The notes beneath the pieces are model-generated. The model did no database searches. It had not been told where the DNA came from and saw nothing but the letters and a program-made list of their open reading frames with translations. Source: an uncultured Prevotellaceae bacterium (GTDB lineage Bacteria > Bacteroidota > Bacteroidia > Bacteroidales > Bacteroidaceae). From it: a DNA stretch of 64,000 bases. The translations under genes were made by a program, and so were the position numbers. Each line of letters opens with the position of its first letter. Within the stretch, counting starts at the first letter, position 1. The stretch spans positions 43,806-107,805 of the forward strand of contig CACXYH010000001.1 of assembly GCA_902771785.1 (NCBI GenBank). Direction: 5' to 3'. Below, piece by piece: positions 56,163 through 64,000 of this stretch.

Positions 56163-56915
56163 CTAAAGCACCCGGAAACGCTCTATCAGTTTCTTGCGGA
56201 ACGAACGGCCCACACGAACATAGTCGACCTTGTCGAAAGGCGGATAAAGATAGCAGATGTTGTCCTTCACCTTCATCAGACAGGTAATGTTGATGATGTA
56301 GGTCTGATGCACCTGCACCAACTGCGGGTCGAGTGCCACCAGCATCTCGTTGGTCACGTTGCGCTTCAGCTTGATGGGGTGCGCCTGATTGGCCACAACC
56401 ACCTCCCATACCCGCTGCGAGTGGTTATACTGGAACACGCCGATATCCTGTATCTTCACCAGCTGAAAGTCGACGGTGTTCAGATAGAAGAGGAAACTGC
56501 CGTCAATCTGCCGGATAATACTGTTGCCATGCAGATGGTGCGGATTAGCCTTCTCGGCTATCAGACGCTTTATCACCATCTGCAGCTCGTCGTCCTTGAC
56601 GGGTTTCAGCAGGTAGTCGAAAGCATTGTTACGGAAAGCGGGCAACATATACTTTTCATACGAAGTACACATGACAACGTAGCACCATAGTCCTTGTTCC
56701 TCCATACGCTCCAGGAAGTCGATGCCGCTCATGTCGGGCAGCTCTACATCGAGGAACAGCAGGTCGGGTTTCTTTGCTTTCAGTAGTTCCAAAGCTTTGG
56801 TCCCATCGTTGGCCACCCCAACAACCTCTATCTCACTGTAGTATTTCAGCTTGTCGGTGAGCACGTTAATAGCCAGTTGTTCATCGTCAACGATGATGGT
56901 CTTAATTTTTCTCAT
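56163..56915 (-). CDS. LytTR-family response regulator
   Basis: A 250-residue regulator: a receiver domain (1-120) with the acidic pair DD at 10-11, phosphoacceptor Asp56 in LLFLDVELPD, and CTS/K in the later motifs; then a LytTR DNA-binding domain (about 140-250, VQVHQTYIINITCLMKV and the basic end VGRSFRKKLIERF). The partner kinase gene overlaps it by 14 bases upstream. Such pairs respond to envelope or nutrient signals; the target genes cannot be seen from the sequence. Confidence 0.92.
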   Translation of the reverse strand: MRKIKTIIVDDEQLAINVLTDKLKYYSEIEVVGVANDGTKALELLKAKKPDLLFLDVELPDMSGIDFLERMEEQGLWCYVVMCTSYEKYMLPAFRNNAFDYLLKPVKDDELQMVIKRLIAEKANPHHLHGNSIIRQIDGSFLFYLNTVDFQLVKIQDIGVFQYNHSQRVWEVVVANQAHPIKLKRNVTNEMLVALDPQLVQVHQTYIINITCLMKVKDNICYLYPPFDKVDYVRVGRSFRKKLIERFRVL

Positions 56916-58926
56916 AGTCTATAGTTTTGTGGTCTATAATTCTGATTTCTCTGGGAATGAGCAGCGTAGCCTCACAGCCTTGCGTCTGTCCCTCGTTATT
57001 GGTAATATTGTGTATCTGGAAGTCCATGTGATGGCGATTGTACTCATTGAAGATGGCGATGGTCTGCCGCAGAATGGTCAGGCCGATGCCCGTGGAGTTG
57101 CCGGTGACGGCACGGTAGTCGAAGCCGCGTCCGTTGTCGGCAACCACAATCTCCGTCTCCTGTTCACGGGCGTCTACCTTGATAAGCAGATGACCTTGGC
57201 GGTCGATTCCACGCATGCCATGCTTCACGGCATTCTCCACCAGTATCTGCACAAACATCGAGGGGAGCAGGATTCGCGACAGTTCCTCGTCGCCAGGGCC
57301 TTCTACCTCGAAAGTGAAGTCCATGCCTTGCTGCTCTACATCGACGTAATGGCGCACGAACTCCAGCTCCTCACGCAACGTAATGAGCGTATTGCCCGAC
57401 ACGCTGAGATTTGCACGAATCAAGTCCACCAGCTTCATCAGCTCGTTTTCCTCGGCCTTTCCGACCCTGCTGATGTGGCGGTTGATCACATTGAACACGA
57501 AGTGGGGCGAGATGCGGTTCCTGACGTTGGCCAGTCTCAGTCTCAGCATGTCGCGCTCTGTCTGCAGCCTTCGCCGGCGGTTCATCATATAATAGTAGAG
57601 CATGAGCAGCAGAATGACGGCCACCAGCACGAGCACAAAGACATAGGCCGTCCGTGTCTCCACCTTCTGTTCCTCGATGGCCAGCTGCTGGTGCAGCCGG
57701 ATGGTATCTTCGCTCAGCAGCATCATGTGTTCAATGGTCTGCATGCGCTCACTACTCATGGTTGCCGAGTCCTGGCTCTGGTCGAGTTCTTTCAGGATGC
57801 GCAGGGCTTCGGCGGTCTGTCCCATTGCCTCATAGTAGTCGCCCAGATACTTGTAGCGTATGTCTTTCATGCCCGGTTCCGGCGCTGCGAAGTCGCGCTC
57901 CGACTCAAACAGCTGTTGCAGCTGCAGTCGCTGGCCTGTCTGGGCAGCCAGTCCGATACGAATACTGTGCACGTAGTAGATAGCGGCTTCCACGTGATGC
58001 TGTTCGAAGAAGGGCTGCACCTGGTCCAGACACTGCTTCGATTCCTCCAGACGTCCTAAGTTCAGATACACGTCGGCCATGTTGAGCTTGCACAGCTGCA
58101 TGTCGAAGCCGTCGCCGACGCCAGTCTGTTCGAGCAGCTGTTTCAGTTGTTCAAACTGCCGGAGCGCCTGTGGGTAGTCATGGCGGAAGTAGAAGTAGTT
58201 GCCGTAGTTGTTCAGGAAGTAGAACTTCAGGTTAGGCGGCAGCACGTCGTAGTGCTCATTTACCATCTTATAATAGGCAGCGGCACTGTCGTAGTCTTTC
58301 AGGCAGACGTAGATGTGACCCAGTCCCAAATAGAGCGATGTCTTTACTTCGATGTCGGCCTGCAGCGAGTCGGCCAGGTAGATGGCGTGCCGATAGCAGT
58401 GCGCTGCCTCGGGCAGGTTGTTCTTGAGCGCGTAGGCATCGCCCAGATTGGCCGTCAGACTGATGAGCGGAATCACATGGTTACTGCCGCGCAGCGCTTC
58501 ATAGGCCTGCTGATGCAGTATGATGACGCTGTCTGACTGCTGGCGGAAGTGCTGATAATAGACGGCCTTGCTCTCCAGTGCCATCCCTTTGACGACCTGC
58601 AGCTGTGGCGAAGGCTCGTTGCGCCGGCAGAAGTCGAGCGTCCGTTCGATGTAGGGAAGCATCGAGTCGGGCGTGGTGGTCAGGTAGTAGTATTTGGCTT
58701 TCCGCTCGTAGTAGGAATAATAGGTCAGCGAGTCGGTGGCGGCAGCTATTCCGCTGTCAATCAATGCGAGTGCTCGCGGTGAGAAATGCTTGATAGAATC
58801 ATCGAGACTAACCAGTGCCGCATCAAGTTCCTGGTAGGCGTTCTGCCTTCCATCGTGACAGGCTAACAGTGTCAAACATCCCAAAAAGGACATCAGTATC
58901 TTAGTAGTTAATCTCATTGTTTTCAT
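56902..58926 (-). CDS. LytS-type histidine kinase with periplasmic TPR region
   Basis: A 674-residue sensor kinase. An N-terminal signal with lipobox-like LLACHDG is followed by about 370 residues of TPR-like helical repeats (LGDAYALKNNLPEAAHCYRHA, LGHIYVCLKDYDSAAAYYK). One membrane segment lies at about 415-440 (AYVFVLVLVAVILLLMLYYY), then a coiled region and a His_kinase domain (NRISPHFVFNVINRH with His475) and an HATPase domain (VENAVKHGM, ADNGRGFD, STGIGLTIL). It would phosphorylate the LytTR regulator encoded downstream. Confidence 0.9.
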   Translation of the reverse strand: MKTMRLTTKILMSFLGCLTLLACHDGRQNAYQELDAALVSLDDSIKHFSPRALALIDSGIAAATDSLTYYSYYERKAKYYYLTTTPDSMLPYIERTLDFCRRNEPSPQLQVVKGMALESKAVYYQHFRQQSDSVIILHQQAYEALRGSNHVIPLISLTANLGDAYALKNNLPEAAHCYRHAIYLADSLQADIEVKTSLYLGLGHIYVCLKDYDSAAAYYKMVNEHYDVLPPNLKFYFLNNYGNYFYFRHDYPQALRQFEQLKQLLEQTGVGDGFDMQLCKLNMADVYLNLGRLEESKQCLDQVQPFFEQHHVEAAIYYVHSIRIGLAAQTGQRLQLQQLFESERDFAAPEPGMKDIRYKYLGDYYEAMGQTAEALRILKELDQSQDSATMSSERMQTIEHMMLLSEDTIRLHQQLAIEEQKVETRTAYVFVLVLVAVILLLMLYYYMMNRRRRLQTERDMLRLRLANVRNRISPHFVFNVINRHISRVGKAEENELMKLVDLIRANLSVSGNTLITLREELEFVRHYVDVEQQGMDFTFEVEGPGDEELSRILLPSMFVQILVENAVKHGMRGIDRQGHLLIKVDAREQETEIVVADNGRGFDYRAVTGNSTGIGLTILRQTIAIFNEYNRHHMDFQIHNITNNEGQTQGCEATLLIPREIRIIDHKTIDYEKN

Positions 58927-59069
58927 TTATCGGCTTTGCAAAAATACAAATTTTTCCGCACATAACGTGTACTTTCCGCTCACCTTTCGACGAGTTTTGG
59001 AGTATTTGGCTGAAAAACATGAGCATTTGATATAACCACCTGACGGTTAGCAGCAAAAACAACAACAGA

Positions 59070-59103
59070 AAGGGCGCAAAGATTCGCTCTTTGCGCCCTT
59101 TAT
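59070..59103. terminator. Bidirectional terminator near the asnS 3' end
   Basis: AAGGGCGCAAAGA pairs with TCTTTGCGCCCTT around TTCGC. It lies 24 bases past the asnS stop codon on the minus strand, and A/T runs flank it. Confidence 0.75.
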
Positions 59104-59126
59104 CGGGATTGACAGCACGCGCTGTC

Positions 59127-60566
59127 TTAGAATTCTGCGCTCTTCGGTGTACGCGGGAAAGGAATGACGTCGCGGATGTTCTGCATGCCTGTGACAAACA
59201 GAATGAGGCGCTCGAAGCCGAGACCGAAGCCGGCATGCGGGCAGCTACCCCAACGACGCGTGTCGAGATACCACCACAGGTGGGTCTGATCCATCTGTCG
59301 ACGCTCCACTTCCGACATCAGCTTCTCGTAGCTCTCCTCACGCACGGAGCCGCCGATGATTTCGCCAATCTGCGGGAACAGCACGTCGGTGCCCTGCATC
59401 GTAGGCCCAGGAGCAACCGCTCCCTTGTAGCCCACCGAGCCGCCGTCGGCCGTATCCTGGTTCTGCTTCATGTAGAACGACTTGAAAGCACGCGGATAGT
59501 CGGTCATGATGACCGGCTTCTTGAAGTGCTCCTCTACGAGGTAGCGCTCATGCTCAGAAGCCAGGTCGTCGCCCCAGTTGCAGGGGAACTCAAACTTCTT
59601 GCCGTTCTTGATGGCCTCCTGCAGGATGTTGATGCCTTCTGTATAGGGCAGGCGCACGAAGGTTTCCTTGAGCACTCCTTCCAGACGGGCAATCAGCGTC
59701 TTGTCAATCATCTGGTTCAGGAAGGCCAGGTCGTCCTTACAGTGGTCGAGTGCCCAGCGCACGCAGTATTTGATGAAGTCTTCCTCCAGGTCCATCAGCT
59801 CTTCCTGGTCGATGAAAGCCACCTCAGGCTCTACCATCCAGAACTCTGCCAGATGGCGCGGCGTGTTGGAGTTCTCGGCGCGGAAGGTGGGACCGAAGGT
59901 GTAGATGGCACCCAGTGCCGTTGCACCGAGCTCGCCTTCCAGCTGTCCGCTCACGGTGAGACTGGTCTGCTCGCCGAAGAAGTCGTCGTCGTAGATGATT
60001 TTTCCGTTCTCATCCTTCTTCAGGTCGTAGAGGTTCTTCGTCGTCACCTGGAACATGTTGCCGGCTCCTTCGCAGTCGCTGGCAGTGATCAGCGGCGTGT
60101 GGAAGTAGAAGAAACCATGCTCATGGAAATAGGTGTGAATGGCCATCGCCATGTTGTGGCGGATGCGCATCACGGCACCAAAGGTGTTGGTGCGCAGACG
60201 CATGTGGGCATTCTTGCGCATGGCCTCAAACGACTGGCCCTTCTTCTGCATGGGATAGTCGTTGCCGCAGAGTCCGTACACCTCCAGGCTTGTGGCCTGT
60301 ATCTCCGATGACTGTCCGGCACCCTGGCTCTCCACCAGCGTACCCACGGCGCAGATGCAGGCACCCGTCGTCATCTGCTTCAGCAGTTCCTCATCAAACT
60401 TCGTCGGGTCTACCACCACTTGCACGTTCTTGATGGTCGAGCCATCGTTCAGTGCGATAAAGTCGACGGCCTTGCTGGAGCGATGGGTTCTCACCCATCC
60501 TTTCACGCAGACCTCTTTGCCATAGTCCGTGCTTTTCAGCACGTCAATTATCTTTGTTCGTTTCAT
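59127..60566 (-). CDS. asnS: Asparaginyl-tRNA synthetase
   Basis: A 479-residue class II synthetase that charges tRNA-Asn. The N-terminal OB-fold ([25 protein letters not shown]) binds the anticodon. Catalytic motifs: motif 1 [15 protein letters not shown], motif 2 [21 protein letters not shown], and motif 3 [15 protein letters not shown]. It lies 12 bases downstream of the pseudouridine synthase gene and is probably cotranscribed with it. Confidence 0.96.
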   Translation of the reverse strand: MKRTKIIDVLKSTDYGKEVCVKGWVRTHRSSKAVDFIALNDGSTIKNVQVVVDPTKFDEELLKQMTTGACICAVGTLVESQGAGQSSEIQATSLEVYGLCGNDYPMQKKGQSFEAMRKNAHMRLRTNTFGAVMRIRHNMAMAIHTYFHEHGFFYFHTPLITASDCEGAGNMFQVTTKNLYDLKKDENGKIIYDDDFFGEQTSLTVSGQLEGELGATALGAIYTFGPTFRAENSNTPRHLAEFWMVEPEVAFIDQEELMDLEEDFIKYCVRWALDHCKDDLAFLNQMIDKTLIARLEGVLKETFVRLPYTEGINILQEAIKNGKKFEFPCNWGDDLASEHERYLVEEHFKKPVIMTDYPRAFKSFYMKQNQDTADGGSVGYKGAVAPGPTMQGTDVLFPQIGEIIGGSVREESYEKLMSEVERRQMDQTHLWWYLDTRRWGSCPHAGFGLGFERLILFVTGMQNIRDVIPFPRTPKSAEF

Positions 60567-60578
60567 ATCGTTGTCCTA

Positions 60579-61973
60579 TTACTCGTAAGCTCCCATGCGC
60601 AGACGGTCGACCTCGTCCTCGGTGAGGTAGCGCCAGTCGCCGCGACGCACGTTCTTTTTCGTCAATCCGGCAAACTGCACGCGGTCGAGCTTGGTCACCT
60701 TGTAGCCCAGGCTCTCGAAGATGCGGCGCACGATGCGGTTCTTGCCCGAGTGGATCTCGATGCCCACCTGCTTCTTGTCTACGGGGTCGGCATAGTCCAC
60801 GGCGTCGGCCTTGATTTCGCCGTCTTCCAGCGTGATGCCCTCGGCAATCTGCTGCAGGTCGTGAGCCGTCACATTGTGGTCGAGCGTTACATGATAGATT
60901 TTCTTCTTCAGGAACTTCGGATGCGTGAGCTTCGAAGCGAGGTCGCCATCGTTCGTAAGCAGCAGCACGCCCGTCGTGTTGCGGTCCAGACGTCCCACAG
61001 GATAGATGCGCTCAGGGCAGGCGTTCTTCACCAGGTCCATCACAGTCTTACGCTGCTGGGGGTCGTCGCTCGTGGTCACGTAGTCCTTGGGCTTGTTCAG
61101 CAGCACGTAGACTTTCTTCTCGAGCGTCACGGGTTCGTCGTGGAACTTGACCACATCGGTGCGCATCACCTTCGTTCCGAGCTCGGTCACCACCTCGCCG
61201 TTCACGGTGACAACACCTGCCTGGATGAACTCGTCGGCCTCGCGACGGCTGCAAACGCCGGCATTGGCCAGATACTTGTTCAGGCGGATGGGCTCATTGG
61301 GATCGTAGTTCTGCTCCTTGTACTCAATGCGCTTCTTCATCGAGTACTTGCTGTTGGGATCGTAGTCGGCCGTGCGGGGACGGAAACCGCCCTGACGCTG
61401 CTGACCGTAGCCGCCACCGCGCTGCTGATAGCCGCCCTGCTGACGACCGAAGCCGCCGCCACGCTGCTGATAGCCGCCCTGCTGACGACCGAAGCCGCCA
61501 CCGCGCTGCTGATAGCCACCCTGCTGACGACCGTAGCCGCCACGCTGCTGATAGCCACCCTGCTGACGGGGCTGATAGTTCGACTGGTAGCCACCCTGCT
61601 GCTCGTCGCCCTCCTGGTTATTGTAGCGGGGACGATAGCCACCCTGCGGACGCTGCTGACCGAAGCCGCCACGCTGCTGATAGCCACCATTATTATAGTT
61701 GTTCTGACGCGGACGATAGCTGCGCTGCGGAGCCTGCGACTGCAGACTGGCACCGAAACCTTCCGGACGGAAGCCGCCCTCATCGTCGTTGCGCTTGTTG
61801 AAGCTGGGTCGTTCGTAACTTTGTGTGGGGCGCTGTCCTGAATGGATGCGCGGACGCGGTGAACGTCCTACCGGACGGAACTCGCGCTGGTAGCCCTCAC
61901 GGCCACTCTCCTGATGCTGCTCGGTGTTGGTTTGTTGCAGCTGGTCTTGTTTTTTCTCGTTCTCGAAATCCAT
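60579..61973 (-). CDS. rRNA pseudouridine synthase with long Gly/Gln/Arg-rich N-terminus
   Basis: A 464-residue protein of the RsuA/RluB family. The C-terminal 245 residues contain an S4 RNA-binding domain (PIRLNKYLANAGVCSRREADEF) and a pseudouridine synthase domain with catalytic Asp in VGRLDRNTTGVLLL. About 215 N-terminal residues are a disordered, repetitive segment of QQGGYQQRGGG-type units (YQQRGG repeated), rich in Gly, Gln, Arg and Tyr. The enzyme probably modifies a uridine in 23S rRNA. Starts 12 bases before asnS ends the gap. Confidence 0.88.
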   Translation of the reverse strand: MDFENEKKQDQLQQTNTEQHQESGREGYQREFRPVGRSPRPRIHSGQRPTQSYERPSFNKRNDDEGGFRPEGFGASLQSQAPQRSYRPRQNNYNNGGYQQRGGFGQQRPQGGYRPRYNNQEGDEQQGGYQSNYQPRQQGGYQQRGGYGRQQGGYQQRGGGFGRQQGGYQQRGGGFGRQQGGYQQRGGGYGQQRQGGFRPRTADYDPNSKYSMKKRIEYKEQNYDPNEPIRLNKYLANAGVCSRREADEFIQAGVVTVNGEVVTELGTKVMRTDVVKFHDEPVTLEKKVYVLLNKPKDYVTTSDDPQQRKTVMDLVKNACPERIYPVGRLDRNTTGVLLLTNDGDLASKLTHPKFLKKKIYHVTLDHNVTAHDLQQIAEGITLEDGEIKADAVDYADPVDKKQVGIEIHSGKNRIVRRIFESLGYKVTKLDRVQFAGLTKKNVRRGDWRYLTEDEVDRLRMGAYE

Positions 61974-62068
61974 AATTCTTTCTCTGTTATACCTTACTTA
62001 TTTATTATATAATGAAAACATTGAGGCATCACGCCCCTTCTAAATACTTATTCTGCCTTGCTGGTTGC

Positions 62069-63436
62069 TCACCAGGCCATGCCTGTGTAGTTCCACGGCG
62101 TAATGGCCATCAGCTCCGCCTTCACGCTGTCGCTCACGTCGAGCGTCTGAATAAACTCGTGAATGGTCTGCTCGGTCATCTTCTGATTCGTACGCGTCAG
62201 CGCCTTCAGCGCCTCGTAGGGATGAGGATAGGCTTCGCGGCGCAGGATGGTCTGAATGGCCTCGGCCACCACGGCCCATGTGTTCTCCAGGTCCTCGTGC
62301 AGCTTCGCCTCGTTGAGTATCAGCTTGCGCAGCCCTTTCAGCGTGCTCTGGAAAGCGATGAGCGAGTGGCCCATCGGCACGCCCACGTTGCGCAGCACCG
62401 TAGAGTCGGTGAGGTCGCGCTGCAGACGGCTCACGGGCAGCTTCCCTGCCATGAACTGCAGGATGGCGTTCGAGATGCCCAGGTTGCCCTCCGAGTTTTC
62501 GTAGTCGATGGGGTTCACCTTGTGAGGCATGGCGCTGGAGCCTACCTCGCCGGCCTTGATTTTCTGCTTGAAGTACTCCATGGAGATGTACATCCAGAAG
62601 TCGCGGTCCAGGTCAATCACGATGGTGTTGATGCGGCGCATGGCATCAAAGATGGCGCCCAGCCAGTCGTAGTTTGAAATCTGAGTGGTCCACTGCTCGC
62701 GCTCCAGTCCCAGCTTCTCGCTCACAAAATGGTCGCCGAAGAGGCGCCAGTCAATGTCGGGATAGGCCACGTGGTGGGCATTGTAGTTGCCCGTAGCACC
62801 GCCGAACTTGGCCGTCACGGGCACATCCTTCAGCGAGCGCAGCTGCTCTTCCAGGCGGTAGACGTAGACCATCACCTCCTTGCCCAGGCGTGTGGGCGAG
62901 GCAGGCTGTCCGTGGGTCTTGGCCAGCATGGGCACGTTCTTCCATTCCTCGGCATAGTCGTTCAGCTGCTCTATGAGCTCCTCGAGCAGGGGAATGTACA
63001 CCTGCTCCAGTGCTTCCTTGATGCTCAGCGGAACACTGGTGTTGTTGATATCCTGAGAGGTCAGGCCGAAATGAATAAACTCCTTGTAGGGCTGCAACGA
63101 AGCGGCTGCTTCCTGCTCAATCTTGTCAAACTCTTCCTTGATGAAATACTCCACGGCCTTCACGTCGTGGTTCGTCACCTTCTCAATGTCTTTCACGCGC
63201 TGGGCCTCGGCAGGCGTAAAGTTGCGGTAGATGTCGCGCAGACGTTCAAACAGCTCCTGAGGGAAGTCCTTCAGCTGCGGCAAAGGCAGTTCACAAAGCG
63301 TAATGAAATACTCTATCTCCACGCGTACACGATAGCGCACCAGTGCATATTCTGAAAAATACTCGGCCAGCGGCTCGGTCTTACTCCTGTAGCGTCCGTC
63401 GATTGGTGAGATCGCGGTCAGCAAACTTAATTCCAT
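62069..63436 (-). CDS. purB: Adenylosuccinate lyase
   Basis: A 455-residue fumarase-superfamily enzyme that catalyses two steps of purine synthesis: SAICAR to AICAR and adenylosuccinate to AMP, each releasing fumarate. It has MELSLLTAISPIDGRY at the start, KTHGQPASPTRLGKE with a catalytic His, and the signature GSSAMPHKVNPIDYENSEGN with the catalytic Ser loop. A TACCTTTGC promoter (63481-63473 on the minus strand) lies about 37 bases upstream. Confidence 0.96.
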   Translation of the reverse strand: MELSLLTAISPIDGRYRSKTEPLAEYFSEYALVRYRVRVEIEYFITLCELPLPQLKDFPQELFERLRDIYRNFTPAEAQRVKDIEKVTNHDVKAVEYFIKEEFDKIEQEAAASLQPYKEFIHFGLTSQDINNTSVPLSIKEALEQVYIPLLEELIEQLNDYAEEWKNVPMLAKTHGQPASPTRLGKEVMVYVYRLEEQLRSLKDVPVTAKFGGATGNYNAHHVAYPDIDWRLFGDHFVSEKLGLEREQWTTQISNYDWLGAIFDAMRRINTIVIDLDRDFWMYISMEYFKQKIKAGEVGSSAMPHKVNPIDYENSEGNLGISNAILQFMAGKLPVSRLQRDLTDSTVLRNVGVPMGHSLIAFQSTLKGLRKLILNEAKLHEDLENTWAVVAEAIQTILRREAYPHPYEALKALTRTNQKMTEQTIHEFIQTLDVSDSVKAELMAITPWNYTGMAW

Positions 63437-63562
63437 GCTTTCTTCTTATCGATAATATAATCCAATTGGGGATGCAAAGGTACAAAATAATTCATAATTC
63501 ATCATTCATAATTCATATTTATTTCAACCTTTCACGTGCTTTTTTTGATATTTAACAAAAAA

Positions 63563-63587
63563 AGGAGCCTCGCTTGCGAGACTCCTC
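63563..63587 (-). terminator. Terminator after the tRNA-Val pair
   Basis: On the minus strand AGGAGTCTCGC and GCGAGGCTCCT form a strong hairpin, followed by a run of T. It ends the leftward tRNA transcript. Confidence 0.75.
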
Positions 63588-63591
63588 TGCG

Positions 63592-63666
63592 TGGGCGTTG
63601 ACGGATTCGAACCGCCGACCCTCTGCTTGTAAGGCAGATGCTCTGAACCAACTGAGCTAAACGCCC
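63592..63666 (-). tRNA. tRNA-Val (TAC), copy 1
   Basis: A 75-base cloverleaf on the minus strand: acceptor GGGCGTT with AACGCCC, D-arm GCTCAGTTGGTTCAGAGC, anticodon loop CTTACAA with anticodon TAC, T-arm GGTTCGAATCC. CCA is not encoded. Identical to the copy at 63711-63785. Confidence 0.95.
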
Positions 63667-63710
63667 TTGTGCTTACCCTTCGGTTTTTTCGTACTTTGCT
63701 GAACCCTTTG

Positions 63711-63785
63711 TGGGCGTTGACGGATTCGAACCGCCGACCCTCTGCTTGTAAGGCAGATGCTCTGAACCAACTGAGCTAAACGCCC
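63711..63785 (-). tRNA. tRNA-Val (TAC), copy 2
   Basis: Identical in sequence to copy 1, 44 bases upstream of it on the minus strand and presumably cotranscribed. The promoter TTTG-N20-TACCTTTG (63814-63807) lies about 21 bases upstream of this copy. Confidence 0.95.
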
Positions 63786-63806
63786 CTACCTCTCGGTAAG
63801 CGGGTG

Positions 63807-63838
63807 CAAAGGTACTGCTTTTCCGCGAAATATCCAAA
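63807..63838 (-). promoter_or_regulatory. Promoter of the tRNA-Val(TAC) pair
   Basis: TACCTTTG (63814-63807 on the minus strand) with TTTG about 20 bases upstream, the standard Bacteroidota arrangement. Confidence 0.7.
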
Positions 63839-63991
63839 CTTTTCGCCTCTTTTTTCGCTTTCGGGAGCGTAAAAGTATAATTTGGTGCAAATGGAAAAGG
63901 CACTGACCCCACCCCTGCCCCTCCCCTACTTTAATTTTGCAGATTGAGAAGAGAGTCCTTACAATCTCTTAAATATTTTAACGTTCAATAT

Positions 63992-64000
63992 ATGAAGAAA
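63992..64000 (+). CDS. Start of a gene cut by the window edge
   Basis: ATGAAGAAA ends the window. A promoter box TAATTTTG (63932-63939) lies about 50 bases upstream, and a purine-rich stretch precedes the ATG. MKK is a common opening of secreted proteins in this genome, but nothing more can be said. Confidence 0.5.

Noticed and set aside
59091-61841. Long plus-strand frames opposite asnS and the pseudouridine synthase gene
   Set aside because: The minus strand encodes clear asnS and S4/pseudouridine synthase motifs. The plus-strand readings are low-complexity mirror images.

Overview
The window comes from the chromosome of a Bacteroidota bacterium, most likely a gut or rumen member of the Prevotellaceae. 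Three things point there: the recurring Bacteroidota promoter (TTTG, about 20 bases, TAnnTTTGC), secreted polysaccharide-degrading enzymes of typical Bacteroidales families, and a GPH symporter-GH10-GH43 order like the xylanase cluster known from Prevotella. No 16S rRNA is present, so the species is not fixed.

Layout. (1) 1-1489 is the 3' part of a GH43 enzyme. (2) 1603-11108 is an AT-rich integrated element of about 9.5 kb bounded by a 16-base direct repeat. It carries a tyrosine recombinase, a serine recombinase, a DUF3871 protein, a small replication-like operon facing iteron-like repeats, a lipoprotein, and two cargo genes (an unknown 313-residue protein and a DGQHR-motif protein). It sits inside what looks like a small-RNA gene, in the middle of a hemicellulose locus. 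(3) 11159-20770 is a leftward block: a CE6-CE1 double esterase, a GH98 candidate endoxylanase, GH97 and GH31. (4) 20981-27382 is a rightward operon of CE1-type esterase, GH3 and CE6. (5) 27760-37257 is a rightward operon of GH9, a TonB-dependent-type barrel, CE1, pectate lyase and GH95. Both rightward operons are followed by unusual 22-base-period intergenic repeat arrays. (6) 37500-42300 is accessory: an 85-residue protein, an MNT/HEPN toxin-antitoxin pair, a Cys-rich membrane-anchored protein, a BspA-like repeat protein and remnants. (7) 42562-50582 is the core xylan unit: an acetylesterase diverging from symporter-GH10-GH43-ECF sigma-GH67. (8) 50695-64000 is housekeeping: tRNA-Val(GAC), a lipoprotein, asd, a CPA2 antiporter, lolD, a CvfB-like protein, a LytS/LytTR-type two-component pair, asnS, an rluB-like gene, purB, two tRNA-Val(TAC) genes and the start of another gene.

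Together the enzymes would strip a highly decorated xylan. Esterases (CE1, CE6, SASA type) remove ferulate and acetate. GH98 and GH10 cut the backbone. GH31, GH95, GH97, GH67 and GH43 remove xylose, galactose or fucose, glucuronate and arabinose decorations. GH3 and GH43 finish the oligosaccharides and the symporter imports products. No SusC/SusD pair and no hybrid two-component regulator lie in the window; the only regulator inside an enzyme operon is an ECF sigma factor. All functions are inferred from sequence motifs and family knowledge; no database search was run.
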